IMG/VR virus record: IMGVR_UViG_3300046507_000893 | Span: 1 to 42,562 of that record | DNA from: a virus | Length of the DNA stretch: 42,562 nucleotides | Reading direction: 5' to 3' (one strand) | Shown: positions 7,012-13,937 of the stretch, piece after piece | Layout of the letters: every line of letters starts with the position of its first letter | Position numbering within the stretch: position 1 is the stretch's first letter | The notes under the pieces: generated by a model | Seen by the model: the letters and a program-made list of their open reading frames with translations, nothing else | Databases searched by the model: none | Told to the model about the DNA's origin: nothing | Program-made: the position numbers and the translations under genes

Positions 7012-7158
7012 TTAGTGGTTAGTCACAGCCGCGATAAGCACGACGATGGCGACGATCAGGGCATAGACGCCCATGAACTTCTTCTCGTAGGTCGTGAGCG
7101 GCTTTCTGGCATCGGCGTGGGCGCGGATGCGGTCCATGTAGTCGTCGTAGTCGTTCAT
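7012..7158 (-). CDS. Small single-pass membrane protein
   Basis: A 48-residue protein: a charged N-terminal half (MNDYDDYMDRIRAHADARKP) and one hydrophobic segment at residues 29-45 (MGVYALIVAIVVLIAAV). ATG 7158 overlaps the upstream TGA as ATGA. It is the last gene before the gap in front of recT. Likely inner-membrane; function unknown. Confidence 0.6.
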   Translation of the reverse strand: MNDYDDYMDRIRAHADARKPLTTYEKKFMGVYALIVAIVVLIAAVTNH

Positions 7159-7310
7159 GCGGCAAGCCCGCGCGGCGACGGCGTAACCCGCATTACCATG
7201 TGCCAGTCACGCGACCAGCCATCGAAGGGTCCGACGTAGGTGACCGTCTTCGGGAAGCCATCGACGAAGCGAATGAGGCGGCAGCGAAACATCTGGGGAT
7301 TCTTGTTCAC
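7155..7310 (-). CDS. Small hypothetical early protein
   Basis: A 51-residue protein, basic, with CRLIRFVDGFPKTVTYVGPF and GWSRDWHMVMRV. GTG 7310 has GGAG seven bases upstream and overlaps the previous stop as GTGA; an ATG six codons later is the alternative. The pattern of alternating hydrophobic residues suggests a small beta fold. Function unknown. Confidence 0.55.
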   Translation of the reverse strand: MNKNPQMFRCRLIRFVDGFPKTVTYVGPFDGWSRDWHMVMRVTPSPRGLAA

Positions 7311-7552
7311 AGGAAGACTCCGAATTCCTTGGAAACCTGACGCTCTGCGATGGTCTTCAGAGCGTTACGGAGGATGGCTGCAGCCTGGGCGTCATCGCCG
7401 TCAGCCAGAGCCGCGCACATCTTTTTGCAGAGGTCGTCGGGGGCTTGCGTGCCCCATGCGTCTTCGAGCCAGTCGGGATCGGTCATGCGGGATCCCAAGG
7501 CCATCTGGGCGCGCTCGAAGCGGGTGTCGCTGGTGATGTGCATCGAGTTCAT
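7307..7552 (-). CDS. Hypothetical early phage protein
   Basis: An 81-residue acidic protein (MNSMHITSDTRFERAQMALG) with helical stretches LCKKMCAALADGDDAQAAAI and LRNALKTIAERQ. ATG 7552 overlaps the stop of a 23-codon membrane peptide gene as ATGA. No known family was recognised. Confidence 0.6.
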   Translation of the reverse strand: MNSMHITSDTRFERAQMALGSRMTDPDWLEDAWGTQAPDDLCKKMCAALADGDDAQAAAILRNALKTIAERQVSKEFGVFL

Positions 7553-7620
7553 ACCAACCCCACTACATGCCCCAAGGCACCGATAAGAAGGAAGACGGCG
7601 ATGGTGCGGAGGGTGGTCAT
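7549..7620 (-). CDS. 23-residue membrane peptide
   Basis: The product MTTLRTIAVFLLI-GALGHVVGLV is almost entirely one membrane segment. ATG 7620 overlaps the upstream stop as ATGA and its TGA overlaps the next ATG in the same way, so it fits the operon chain without a gap. No family assignment. Confidence 0.5.
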   Translation of the reverse strand: MTTLRTIAVFLLIGALGHVVGLV

Positions 7621-7847
7621 GGCATCAACTCCAGATCGAGGAAGTCGATGCCGAGGTCAGAGGCGGAGTACACGCCGTGCGGCTCGTCGTTCTTCGCGGC
7701 AACCTTCACTCGCTCAGCGGCGATGGCTTCGACAGCCTCGCGGCACTTGCGAATCGTCTCGGCATCTTCGTCGCCGAGGTTCATAGCCAGCGGCGCATCA
7801 ATCGCCTTCGGCTGGATGAGGTTGTAGCCGGTGATGTAGTGGTTCAT
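7617..7847 (-). CDS. Hypothetical early phage protein
   Basis: A 76-residue protein (MNHYITGYNLIQPKAIDAPL) with a central helix AETIRKCREAVEAIAAERVK and an acidic end DFLDLELMP. ATGA overlaps on both sides. Function unknown. Confidence 0.6.
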   Translation of the reverse strand: MNHYITGYNLIQPKAIDAPLAMNLGDEDAETIRKCREAVEAIAAERVKVAAKNDEPHGVYSASDLGIDFLDLELMP

Positions 7848-8104
7848 GCCGCGTCCTCCAGAAGGAGGGCGGCTTCGTCGATATCGTCCGAATTGCCCTC
7901 GTCTTCGAAGTGGCGGATGGCCGATAACGCCGACTCTTTCGTCACCAGTTCGAGGTCGTCCAGTTCATAAGCGGCCTGACGAAGCGTGCTTGCGAGCTCG
8001 CCCTTCTCACGCTCATTAAGCGAGCCGAGATCGACAGTGATGGTCCCTTCGACCATCTGGACCTCGGCGTATCCCAGGTTCCGATTGCGGACTTTGATTT
8101 CCAT
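7844..8104 (-). CDS. Hypothetical early phage protein
   Basis: An 86-residue acidic protein. Residues 1-30 look like beta strands (MEIKVRNRNLGYAEVQMVEG), then a helix GELASTLRQAAYELDDLEL and a strongly acidic tail. It starts three bases after the first operon gene. No family recognised. Confidence 0.6.
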   Translation of the reverse strand: MEIKVRNRNLGYAEVQMVEGTITVDLGSLNEREKGELASTLRQAAYELDDLELVTKESALSAIRHFEDEGNSDDIDEAALLLEDAA

Positions 8105-8107
8105 TGC

Positions 8108-8275
8108 TCAGCCCTCGACCAGGCTGACGCGGGTGCCGTCGTTCAGATGAAGCTTCTGGCCGGAGACCAGCGCGGTAATGGCAGCGATCTCGCGGGAGTC
8201 GAAGGCATCGATGAGGTTGGTATGGGCCCAGGACTCCGGGGCGTTACCGTTGAAGCTGATCGAGTAGGTGCGCAT
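8108..8275 (-). CDS. First gene of the leftward early operon, small hypothetical
   Basis: A 55-residue protein (MRTYSISFNGNAPESWAHTN, helix DSREIAAITALVSG, strand LHLNDGTRVSLVEG). ATG 8275 has GGAG eight bases upstream. It is the first gene after PL, in the place where lambda-like phages keep an early regulator, though nothing in its sequence proves that. Beta-alpha-beta layout is likely. Confidence 0.6.
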   Translation of the reverse strand: MRTYSISFNGNAPESWAHTNLIDAFDSREIAAITALVSGQKLHLNDGTRVSLVEG

Positions 8276-8289
8276 GGTCTGCTCTCCGT

Positions 8290-8305
8290 GCCGGTCGTTT
8301 CCGGC
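8290..8305 (-). promoter_or_regulatory. Hairpin in the PL leader
   Basis: GCCGG (8305-8301 on the minus strand) pairs with CCGGC (8294-8290) around the loop AAACGA. It lies between the likely PL transcription start and the first ribosome site. A boxB-like antitermination signal is one option, but no matching boxA or N-like protein was recognised. Confidence 0.35.
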
Positions 8306-8314
8306 TTGAGGTAC

Positions 8315-8344
8315 ATCCTATGGCATCCCATAACTCGGTGTCAA
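8315..8344 (-). promoter_or_regulatory. PL, early leftward promoter
   Basis: On the minus strand, TTGACA (8344-8339) is followed by an 18-base spacer and TAGGAT (8320-8315), giving a start near 8308. The -35 is perfect. The same elements with the same spacing make PR at 9715-9744. One operator sits in the spacer and another overlaps the -35, so repressor binding would block polymerase. It drives the 8275-to-1049 operon. Confidence 0.75.
8319..8332. promoter_or_regulatory. Operator OL1 (repressor site)
   Basis: TATGGCATCCCATA is a near-perfect 14-bp palindrome in the PL spacer. Its reverse complement, TATGGGATGCCATA, is exactly the site found at 9727-9740 in the PR spacer. The repressor gene next door is the obvious ligand. 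Confidence 0.75.
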
Positions 8345-8356
8345 TGGTATTCCATA
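8343..8356. promoter_or_regulatory. Operator OL2 (repressor site)
   Basis: AATGGTATTCCATA differs from OL1 at three positions and keeps the ATGG...CCAT arms. It starts 24 bases from OL1, the same spacing as between the two OR sites, and overlaps the PL -35 box. Confidence 0.7.
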
Positions 8357-8410
8357 ACTTTTTTTCGATCTCGTGCGGTAGCCTTGCCTCACTACAGGGA
8401 GGGGATGGAT

Positions 8411-9022
8411 ATGAAAGCAGGCCTACTAGCGTTGGCGGTTGTCGTGGCTCTCGCCGGCTGCGACCAGCAGGGGAGCGGCGCGGTTCCAGTTGAGCGCACC
8501 AGTGCCAAGGAAATGGCTGATCTAAAGGCCGAGGTCGCTCAGCTCAAAGCGAGTGCGAAGGAGCAAGATGACCAGCTGAAGTCGATGTACGGAGACGTGT
8601 TCGTTCTCAAGGCTGTGGCCGACTCCAAGAACAAGACGGTTTTCGACCCGATAACCGACCAAGGCTATGGCGTCATAGACGTGGGACTGGGGCGCGTCGC
8701 CGTGTCCGTAGAGGATGTATCCGCCTACGCGAACGGCGTCCGAGTAGTGTTGCGCATAGGCAACCCGAACGCAGTCTCATTCGCTGGCCTATCTGGCAAG
8801 GTTATCTATGGACCCTCGTCAGCTCCGAAGCCAAACGGGGAAGCTTCGGCCTGGTATTCGAAGCAGCAGACAACCAGTATTGATTTCCCCACGTCCATTG
8901 CTCCAGGGCGGTGGACGCGTGTCACGGTGACCCTGCCAGGCATACAAGTGAATGACCTTGGGAGGCTCGAGGTCAGCTTACAAAGCAATCAAATCGAGCT
9001 CTACAAGCCAGTAGGAGGCTAG
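8411..9022 (+). CDS. Phage-encoded lipoprotein, DUF3251/YajI-like
   Basis: A 203-residue lipoprotein. The signal peptide MKAGLLALAVVVALAGC ends in the lipobox LAGC, followed by Asp at +2, which in enterics favours inner-membrane retention. Residues about 35-65 form a coiled coil (KEMADLKAEVAQLKASAKEQ). The rest is a beta domain with GYGVIDVGLGRVAVSVEDVS and VVLRIGNPNAV, resembling DUF3251 (E. coli YajI). ATG 8411 has GGAGG eight bases upstream; ATG 8405 is too close to it. It lies between PL and the repressor, convergent with the repressor (4-base overlap), so it may be expressed in the lysogen. A superinfection or surface role is inference. Confidence 0.7.
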   Translation: MKAGLLALAVVVALAGCDQQGSGAVPVERTSAKEMADLKAEVAQLKASAKEQDDQLKSMYGDVFVLKAVADSKNKTVFDPITDQGYGVIDVGLGRVAVSVEDVSAYANGVRVVLRIGNPNAVSFAGLSGKVIYGPSSAPKPNGEASAWYSKQQTTSIDFPTSIAPGRWTRVTVTLPGIQVNDLGRLEVSLQSNQIELYKPVGG

Positions 9023-9702
9023 CCTTCCCAGCTCCCAATCCAGCGCACCCGACCAATGATTGTTATCGGGTGCCGCTTGTTATGCATGGCCTTGGCGCTC
9101 CGCCAGTGGTGATCGCCAGTGGGGTTGTCGGCCCTAAAGAAGACCATGTCATCGACGATTTCGCAGCGTTTGACGTTGTATTCAATGTCGCCTGATCCGT
9201 CGATCGCAATGACGAACAGGTCTTTATCGGAAGGACTGGTGTCACTCGTATCGAAAAGAATCGCGTCCCCGTCACGGATGCGGGGAAGCATGGAATCACC
9301 CTTCCCGTAGAGGACGGCCAGTTGATCGGGGCGCAATCGCTTTCTTGCCAGTGAGTCAGACCTAAACTTTAGGTTGTGGGTCTCGGCATATTCGACTGCC
9401 TCCCGGCCTGTGCCAAGGCCAACGGCCTGAGCATAACCCTTGATGTTAGACCACTCATCTTCCCCGGAAGACGGTTCTGATGGCCCCACGCCGGACTCTA
9501 GCCATTCCGGCCGCACGTTGAGCGCCTTGGCGAAGGCGTGAAGCTTCGTGGACGACGACTGGTCGCTGTTTTCTATGCCGGCTAGAGTCGGGTAAGGGAC
9601 ATCGACCGCCTTCGCCAGATCAGTCCTGCTCATCCCAAGTCGCTCTCTAGCCTGCTTTATCCGGTGCCCGATGGTCATGCCGGAATAGTTATGGAAAAGC
9701 AT
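9019..9702 (-). CDS. Prophage repressor, HTH plus S24 peptidase (cI/LexA-like)
   Basis: A 227-residue repressor that would keep the lysogen silent. Residues 9-66 form an HTH_3 domain (IGHRIKQARERLGMSRTDLA, then VPYPTLAGIENS). Residues about 125-225 form the S24 self-cleavage domain, with the nucleophile S137 in GKGDSMLP and the base K178 in EYNVKRC. A hinge at residues 90-98 (YAQAVGLGT) may hold the cleavage bond, as V-G rather than the usual A-G. Either ATG 9702 or ATG 9678 could start it; neither has a Shine-Dalgarno, so a leaderless message is likely. It sits between the two operator pairs. Confidence 0.9.
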   Translation of the reverse strand: MLFHNYSGMTIGHRIKQARERLGMSRTDLAKAVDVPYPTLAGIENSDQSSSTKLHAFAKALNVRPEWLESGVGPSEPSSGEDEWSNIKGYAQAVGLGTGREAVEYAETHNLKFRSDSLARKRLRPDQLAVLYGKGDSMLPRIRDGDAILFDTSDTSPSDKDLFVIAIDGSGDIEYNVKRCEIVDDMVFFRADNPTGDHHWRSAKAMHNKRHPITIIGRVRWIGSWEG

Positions 9703-9716
9703 TATGGGATACCGTT
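9703..9716. promoter_or_regulatory. Operator OR2 (repressor site)
   Basis: TATGGGATACCGTT keeps the TATGG-ATnCC core of the operator but has a changed right arm. It overlaps the PR -35 box and directly abuts the first possible start codon of the repressor, so it could also control repressor synthesis. Confidence 0.6.
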
Positions 9717-9744
9717 GACAGGTGCCTATGGGATGCCATAGGAT
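9715..9744 (+). promoter_or_regulatory. PR, early rightward promoter
   Basis: TTGACA (9715-9720), an 18-base spacer and TAGGAT (9739-9744) match PL box for box. The transcription start should fall near 9750-9752, at or just before the Cro start codon at 9753, so the Cro message would be leaderless or nearly so. It drives the rightward early operon. Confidence 0.75.
9727..9740. promoter_or_regulatory. Operator OR1 (repressor site)
   Basis: TATGGGATGCCATA is the exact reverse complement of OL1. It lies in the PR spacer, 24 bases from OR2, and its last two bases touch the -10 box. Confidence 0.75.
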
Positions 9745-9752
9745 CGCTACCT

Positions 9753-9962
9753 ATGAGCACATGGTCAGAGAAAGTCCACGAGTTGCATTCCGCTGGCTGG
9801 ACGCTGACGGACACCGCCCGAGAGATCGGGCTTTCCGTGCAGTCGCTATCCGACATTAAGCAGGGCCGGACGAAAGAGCCGACCGGCATGGCCGCGGTGA
9901 AGCTTCACGCCCTGCATCGGAAGCACTGCTCTCCCCAGAAACCCAAACGCAAAGCCGCCTGA
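9753..9962 (+). CDS. Cro-like HTH regulator
   Basis: A 69-residue basic protein with a helix-turn-helix at residues 16-40 (GWTLTDTAREIGLSVQSLSD) followed by IKQGRTKEPTGMAAVKLHAL, a pattern shared by Cro/YdaS-like phage regulators. The tail (KPKRKAA) is basic. It is the first gene from PR, divergent from the repressor, which is the Cro position. It would oppose the repressor at the shared operators. Confidence 0.75.
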   Translation: MSTWSEKVHELHSAGWTLTDTAREIGLSVQSLSDIKQGRTKEPTGMAAVKLHALHRKHCSPQKPKRKAA

Positions 9963-10022
9963 AACCTCAGCGCGGCTCGTTCTCCCATTCCCTGCCACTC
10001 GATTCTCCAAGGATTTGCCGTT

Positions 10023-10220
10023 ATGTACGCCGATTCACGTCACAAGCGCTTTCGCGACTATCTGGACGTAAACGAAGACGAGGCTGCTGACGCCAAGCGC
10101 GCGGCCCAACTTGCTGGTGTCCAGTACGGCGTGTGGAAGCGGTACGCCATCAACAAGCTCACCCGCGAATTGCTGCAGAAGCACGGTGAGCAGATTAACG
10201 CTGGTGCCTATGAACTCTGA
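10023..10220 (+). CDS. Small hypothetical early protein
   Basis: A 65-residue charged helical protein (MYADSRHKRFRDYLDVNEDE, then WKRYAINKLTRELLQKHGEQ). AAGGA lies ten bases before the ATG. It takes the second position of the PR operon, where lambdoid phages carry CII, but no CII signature is visible. Confidence 0.55.
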   Translation: MYADSRHKRFRDYLDVNEDEAADAKRAAQLAGVQYGVWKRYAINKLTRELLQKHGEQINAGAYEL

Positions 10221-10449
10221 ATCGCCTCGACAGGCGATTTTCGCGTCACCTCTTACGTCGTCTGACGTGGGTGGGGATGTCGAGTTCGGCCGGCTCGTGC
10301 TGGCTGCGGCCATGAGTGGAATGTCACCTCAACAGTTGGCAGAGAAAGCCGTCATCACCGAGATGATGGCTGGCTTCCGCGTTTCCGAACCTGAGGCTAT
10401 TCGACTTTTGAGGGGACTCGAAAGTGGACATAAGGGGACAGTGTCATGA
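10210..10449 (+). CDS. Hypothetical early protein
   Basis: A 79-residue protein starting at ATG 10210, 11 bases inside the end of the previous gene. It contains EFGRLVLAAAMSGMSPQQLA and FRVSEPEAIRLLRGLES, consistent with a small helical fold. No function recognised. It joins the next gene by ATGA. Confidence 0.55.
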   Translation: MNSESPRQAIFASPLTSSDVGGDVEFGRLVLAAAMSGMSPQQLAEKAVITEMMAGFRVSEPEAIRLLRGLESGHKGTVS

Positions 10450-10805
10450 CCGACTTGATTCGACAGACATGCTTGTTCGACCGGCCCGCGCTTCGCATCG
10501 TCGAGACGCCTGCCGCACGCAACACTGATCCCTACACCAGCCATGCCGCCGCCGAGGACATCACGCGCAGCGGCAAGCGGGCTCACCAACAGCATCAGGC
10601 GATCGCTGCGGTTCGCGCGAAGCCTGGCATGACCAGTTTCGAACTCGCCCTGGCTACTGGCCTCGATCGCTTCATGCTCGCGCGTCGCTTGCCGGAGTGC
10701 GTGACTGCCGGCGGAGTCGTGAAGGGAACTCCGAAGAAGTGCAGCGTGACCGGGAAGATGGCGCTCACATGGTGGACGCCCTCTGATGGGCCGCTCGCCG
10801 CATGA
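10446..10805 (+). CDS. Conserved phage winged-helix-like protein
   Basis: A 119-residue protein with RNTDPYTSHAAAEDI (residues 25-39), SGKRAHQQHQAIAAV and PGMTSFELALATGLDRFMLA, then RRLPECVTAG. This combination is typical of a common phage family that has a DNA-binding wHTH and sits before replication genes. A replication or regulatory role is likely but not proved. Confidence 0.65.
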   Translation: MTDLIRQTCLFDRPALRIVETPAARNTDPYTSHAAAEDITRSGKRAHQQHQAIAAVRAKPGMTSFELALATGLDRFMLARRLPECVTAGGVVKGTPKKCSVTGKMALTWWTPSDGPLAA

Positions 10806-10990
10806 ACGCGCTCCTTGACCTCGTACACGAGTGGCGCATCTGGCTTGCCCGCAGGGCGGCACTGACGGCGATGCGTGCCGATGAGCCGACCGTGATCGTC
10901 CGCTATCGCTACGACCGCATGGTGGGCCTCATCAATGCGCGCTCGCCTGCCCAGGTGGAGCGCATGGAGCGTCGGATGGGGCTGCGCTGA
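10802..10990 (+). CDS. Small basic hypothetical protein
   Basis: A 62-residue arginine-rich helical protein (LVHEWRIWLARRAALTAMRA). ATGA overlap upstream and a single-base overlap with the replication initiator gene downstream. Function unknown. Confidence 0.55.
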   Translation: MNALLDLVHEWRIWLARRAALTAMRADEPTVIVRYRYDRMVGLINARSPAQVERMERRMGLR

Positions 10991-11688
10991 TGCCAACCCG
11001 AATTCTCCGCGATGGAATCCTGACCAGCGAGCGCGTCAACGAGCTTGGCGCGGTCGAGGAAGTGTTCTATCGCCGGCTGATGTCCGTGGTCGATGACCAT
11101 GGACGGTTCTACGGGAACCCCGCGCTGATCCGCGCGGCGTGCTTCCCGCTCAAGCTCGACAAGGTATCGGACTCGGACATTGGCAAGTGGCTTCTGGTGA
11201 CGGAAAAAGCGGGCCTTGTAAGACAGTATCTGGCGACAGACGGAAAACGATATCTGCAACTGATCGACTTCGGCCAGCGCGTCCAGGCCAAGTCGAAATT
11301 CCCTTCTCCTGACGACGAGCCACAGAAGTTCACGGTGATCCACGGTGGAAAACCGGAAGACACGGTGAACAACGGTCTAGTCGTAGGCGAAGACGGAGTC
11401 GAAGACGAAGGCGTGTCGCCCACAAAGAGGCGCAAGTCAGCAATCTCGATCCCGGCCGACTTCGGGGTATCAGAGCGCGTCAAAGCTTGGGCAAAGGCCA
11501 AGGGGCATACCCGTCTGGATGACCACCTAGAGTCATTCATCGGCAAATGCATAGCCAAGGATTACCGCTACGCCGATTGGGACGTGGCATTCATGAACGC
11601 TATCCGCGAGGACTGGGCAAAGCTCGGTTCTTCACCGAATTCCACCGTAGATAACGGTGAATCGCCCGCCGCCAGGAGGATGCTGTGA
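10990..11688 (+). CDS. Replication initiator / helicase loader-like protein
   Basis: A 232-residue protein. Residues 1-110 look like a DnaD/O-type winged helix (LGAVEEVFYRRLMSVVDDHG, then FYGNPALIRAACFPL and KAGLVRQYLATDGKRYLQLI). A linker follows, then residues 155-220 (IPADFGVSERVKAWAKAKGH ... FMNAIREDW), resembling the DnaT-like/loader C-terminal domain. It overlaps the DnaB-type helicase gene by GTGA, the usual pairing of an O-like initiator and helicase. The replication origin of such phages often lies inside this gene, though no iterons were recognised. Confidence 0.7.
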   Translation: MPTRILRDGILTSERVNELGAVEEVFYRRLMSVVDDHGRFYGNPALIRAACFPLKLDKVSDSDIGKWLLVTEKAGLVRQYLATDGKRYLQLIDFGQRVQAKSKFPSPDDEPQKFTVIHGGKPEDTVNNGLVVGEDGVEDEGVSPTKRRKSAISIPADFGVSERVKAWAKAKGHTRLDDHLESFIGKCIAKDYRYADWDVAFMNAIREDWAKLGSSPNSTVDNGESPAARRML

Positions 11689-12974
11689 GCCGCAACGGGA
11701 ACCAAACCATCACGGAGATTGAGCGCGCCTTGCTGGCTACGCTCATGCTCCAGCCGGGGGACTGCCACAAGGTGGACATCCACGCGGCGTACTTCCTGAC
11801 CGAGAACCACGCGGACATTTACGCGGCGATATCCGCCCTGTCTTCGGACAGCAAGCCAGCCGATCCGGTCAGCGTGGCGGACTACTTCGAGAAGGCTGGG
11901 CGGAACTCGATGGCGTCGCTGGTCTACGACATCGGCAACAGCGGCTTGCTCACCCCGGTTCCGCAGGCGTTCGCCTTCCGGATCATGACGGCCTGGCGGC
12001 AGCGCAAGGCTCGCGAGATCGGCATGGCGCTGGTGGAGTCGACGGACGAGAAGGCCGTGGATGCTGCCATTGCCCAGCTCATGAACCTGCACGCTGTGGA
12101 GCAGAACCACGAGTGGGACTCCAAGCAGGCGGCAAACGCAGCGTTCCAGGCTCTATCCGAGATTCACGACGCAGGCGGCAAACTACCCGGCGTCACCACC
12201 GGCCTCACTGAGGTGGACGACAAGTTGGGTGGCCTGCACAAGGGCGACATGGTCGTTGTCGGTGGCCGTGCTGCCATGGGTAAGACAGCCTTCCTGATGG
12301 GCATCGCGCGCGCCGCAGCCCATGCCGGAAACCCGGTTGGCGTAATCTCTGGTGAGCAGCCGGTCGAGCAAGTCACGCTCCGCACCTTCAGTGCTGAATC
12401 TCGGATCGAGGCGAAGAAATTCCGCAACGCCGGGTTCGATGAAGTCGAGTGGTCGAAGCTGTTCGGAGCGGTCGAAACGACAAGCAAACTCCCGATGTGG
12501 TTCCTCGACCGCTCCGCGCCGACACTCGCCGAGGTCGTCCGCGTCGCGCGCCGCTGGAAGCACAAGTACGGCATCAAGGCTCTTTACGTCGACTACCTGC
12601 AGCGCATCGGTGGGGAAGGGGAGCGCAAGCACGAGCAGGTGGGGTTCGTTGCGAGGGGACTTAAGAATCTCGCGCGTGACCTGGACATCCCCGTCGTCGT
12701 GCTCGCCCAGGTTTCCCGCGCCGTCGAAGGCCGTGCTAGCCAGATTCCACGCATGGGCGATCTGTCCGACTCGAGCGAGATCGAGAAAGAGGCCGACCAA
12801 GTTCTCATGCTGTTCCGCCCCGGGTACTACGACGAGGCGAAGCCGCAGGACGTGGCACGGATCATCGTTGAGAAGAACCGCCATGGCCCGACCGGAAGCG
12901 TGGACGTTGCATGGCACGGCGGGACGATGACGTTTGGCGACTACGACGGGCTTGGCTGGGGAGAGCAGGCATGA
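11685..12974 (+). CDS. dnaB: DnaB-type replicative helicase
   Basis: A 429-residue hexameric helicase that would unwind the phage fork. The N-terminal DnaB_N domain (residues 10-110) includes EIERALLATLMLQPGDC and FLTENHADIYAAI. The RecA-like C-terminal domain opens with TTGLTEVDDKLGGLHKGDM, has Walker A GRAAMGKTA at about 194-202, Walker B ALYVDYLQRI, and the late motif EADQVLMLFRPGYYD followed by IIVEKNRHGPTG. GTG 11685 overlaps the initiator's stop. The chain is slightly shorter than host DnaB (about 470). Confidence 0.92.
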   Translation: MSRNGNQTITEIERALLATLMLQPGDCHKVDIHAAYFLTENHADIYAAISALSSDSKPADPVSVADYFEKAGRNSMASLVYDIGNSGLLTPVPQAFAFRIMTAWRQRKAREIGMALVESTDEKAVDAAIAQLMNLHAVEQNHEWDSKQAANAAFQALSEIHDAGGKLPGVTTGLTEVDDKLGGLHKGDMVVVGGRAAMGKTAFLMGIARAAAHAGNPVGVISGEQPVEQVTLRTFSAESRIEAKKFRNAGFDEVEWSKLFGAVETTSKLPMWFLDRSAPTLAEVVRVARRWKHKYGIKALYVDYLQRIGGEGERKHEQVGFVARGLKNLARDLDIPVVVLAQVSRAVEGRASQIPRMGDLSDSSEIEKEADQVLMLFRPGYYDEAKPQDVARIIVEKNRHGPTGSVDVAWHGGTMTFGDYDGLGWGEQA

Positions 12975-13180
12975 CCCCGGGCGAATCGCGCATCGTAAAG
13001 GCGTTATCAGGTCGAGTGATGACAGTCGCCGAGCTTGAGGCAACCGCCTACGTCAACCAGAAGCACGTAAGGAAGCTTCTCGCCAAGCTGGCCAAGGCTG
13101 GCGTCGTCCAGATCGCCGGACAGGCCCAGCGCGACGCTCGGGTGGGGTCGCTGCCGAACTACTGGGAGCTGACGCCATGA
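12971..13180 (+). CDS. Small winged-helix DNA-binding protein
   Basis: A 69-residue protein. SRIVKALSGRVMTVAELEAT, then NQKHVRKLLAKLAKAGVVQI, form a MarR/IclR-like wHTH with a short wing (RVGSLPNYWEL). It is joined to the helicase by ATGA. Likely transcription or replication regulator; target unknown. Confidence 0.65.
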   Translation: MTPGESRIVKALSGRVMTVAELEATAYVNQKHVRKLLAKLAKAGVVQIAGQAQRDARVGSLPNYWELTP

Positions 13181-13557
13181 CCGCCATCCACGACCAAGTA
13201 GTCCAGCAATACCGCTCCGGCAAGGCCGTCGATGCGATAGCGGCATCGGTCGGATACACGACCCGTGCGATTCGACGGATCCTGCAGAAGAAAGACACGC
13301 CGGTTCCGCGGTTCCCTGGTCGTCGCGCATCGATCATTCGCAAGCCAGGCGCTTCGTTCCAATCGCGACCCGATGGCGAGTACGCCCAGTGCAAGCGCTG
13401 CGACCGCCTTGGCTACGGGGTCGACTCATGGCATCCGGCCACCACCGAATTCTGGAACGTCGAGTACGGACGGATTCGCTACGACCGCTGCCGCGCCTGC
13501 ATTAGCGAAATGAAGGGCAACGCGCACGGCGTGGTGCCGGGGAGGGTGGCGGCGTGA
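13177..13557 (+). CDS. HTH plus zinc-ribbon protein
   Basis: A 126-residue protein. Residues 5-40 form a resolvase-like HTH (QVVQQYRSGKAVDAIAASVG followed by YTTRAIRRILQKK). The second half has a Cys4 site, CKRC and CRAC about 30 residues apart (near 72-107). DNA binding is likely. ATGA and GTGA overlaps tie it to both neighbours. Confidence 0.6.
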   Translation: MTAIHDQVVQQYRSGKAVDAIAASVGYTTRAIRRILQKKDTPVPRFPGRRASIIRKPGASFQSRPDGEYAQCKRCDRLGYGVDSWHPATTEFWNVEYGRIRYDRCRACISEMKGNAHGVVPGRVAA

Positions 13558-13937
13558 GGCAGAAAAAGGTCTGGCGTTACTACTGCGACCATTGCAAGAA
13601 AAGTGGTTGCGGAAAGGCTGCGTTGCTAAAGCATGAGCGTCATTGCCTTCGAAACGACGAGCGCGAGTGCCGCATGTGCGCATCGCTTAATGGCGGCACG
13701 AATATCCCTATGGTTGAACTTGTCGCGGCGGCTAACGAAAGCCTCGTTGCACTTCGGGAGGCATCTGACGGATGTCCGATGTGCATGCTGGCAGCGATCA
13801 TTCGCGCCCAAGATAAGGACACGGACGACTTTGGAGTATGGACCGACCAGAGGTTCGCTGGCTTCGACTATCAGGCCGAGAGGCAGGAAGCCCTAAAGAT
13901 GCTCAACGAGAGACGTTACGAGGGAGTGGCCTACTAA
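13554..13937 (+). CDS. Zinc-finger-like phage protein
   Basis: A 127-residue protein with GTG start. Residues 8-32 show YYCDHCKKSGCGKAALLKHE followed by RHC, a zinc-finger-like cluster, and more cysteines follow (CRMC, CPMCM). The C-terminal half is acidic and helical. Nucleic-acid binding is plausible. Confidence 0.55.
   Translation: MRQKKVWRYYCDHCKKSGCGKAALLKHERHCLRNDERECRMCASLNGGTNIPMVELVAAANESLVALREASDGCPMCMLAAIIRAQDKDTDDFGVWTDQRFAGFDYQAERQEALKMLNERRYEGVAY

Noticed and set aside
8143-8331. 62-codon minus-strand frame at the PL leader
   Set aside because: It would start upstream of the likely transcription start, is Pro/Ser-rich, and competes with the 55-codon gene that has a proper ribosome site.
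10802-10990. Calling this gene a replication protein
   Set aside because: It lies beside replication genes, but the sequence only shows a basic helix; position alone is not enough.
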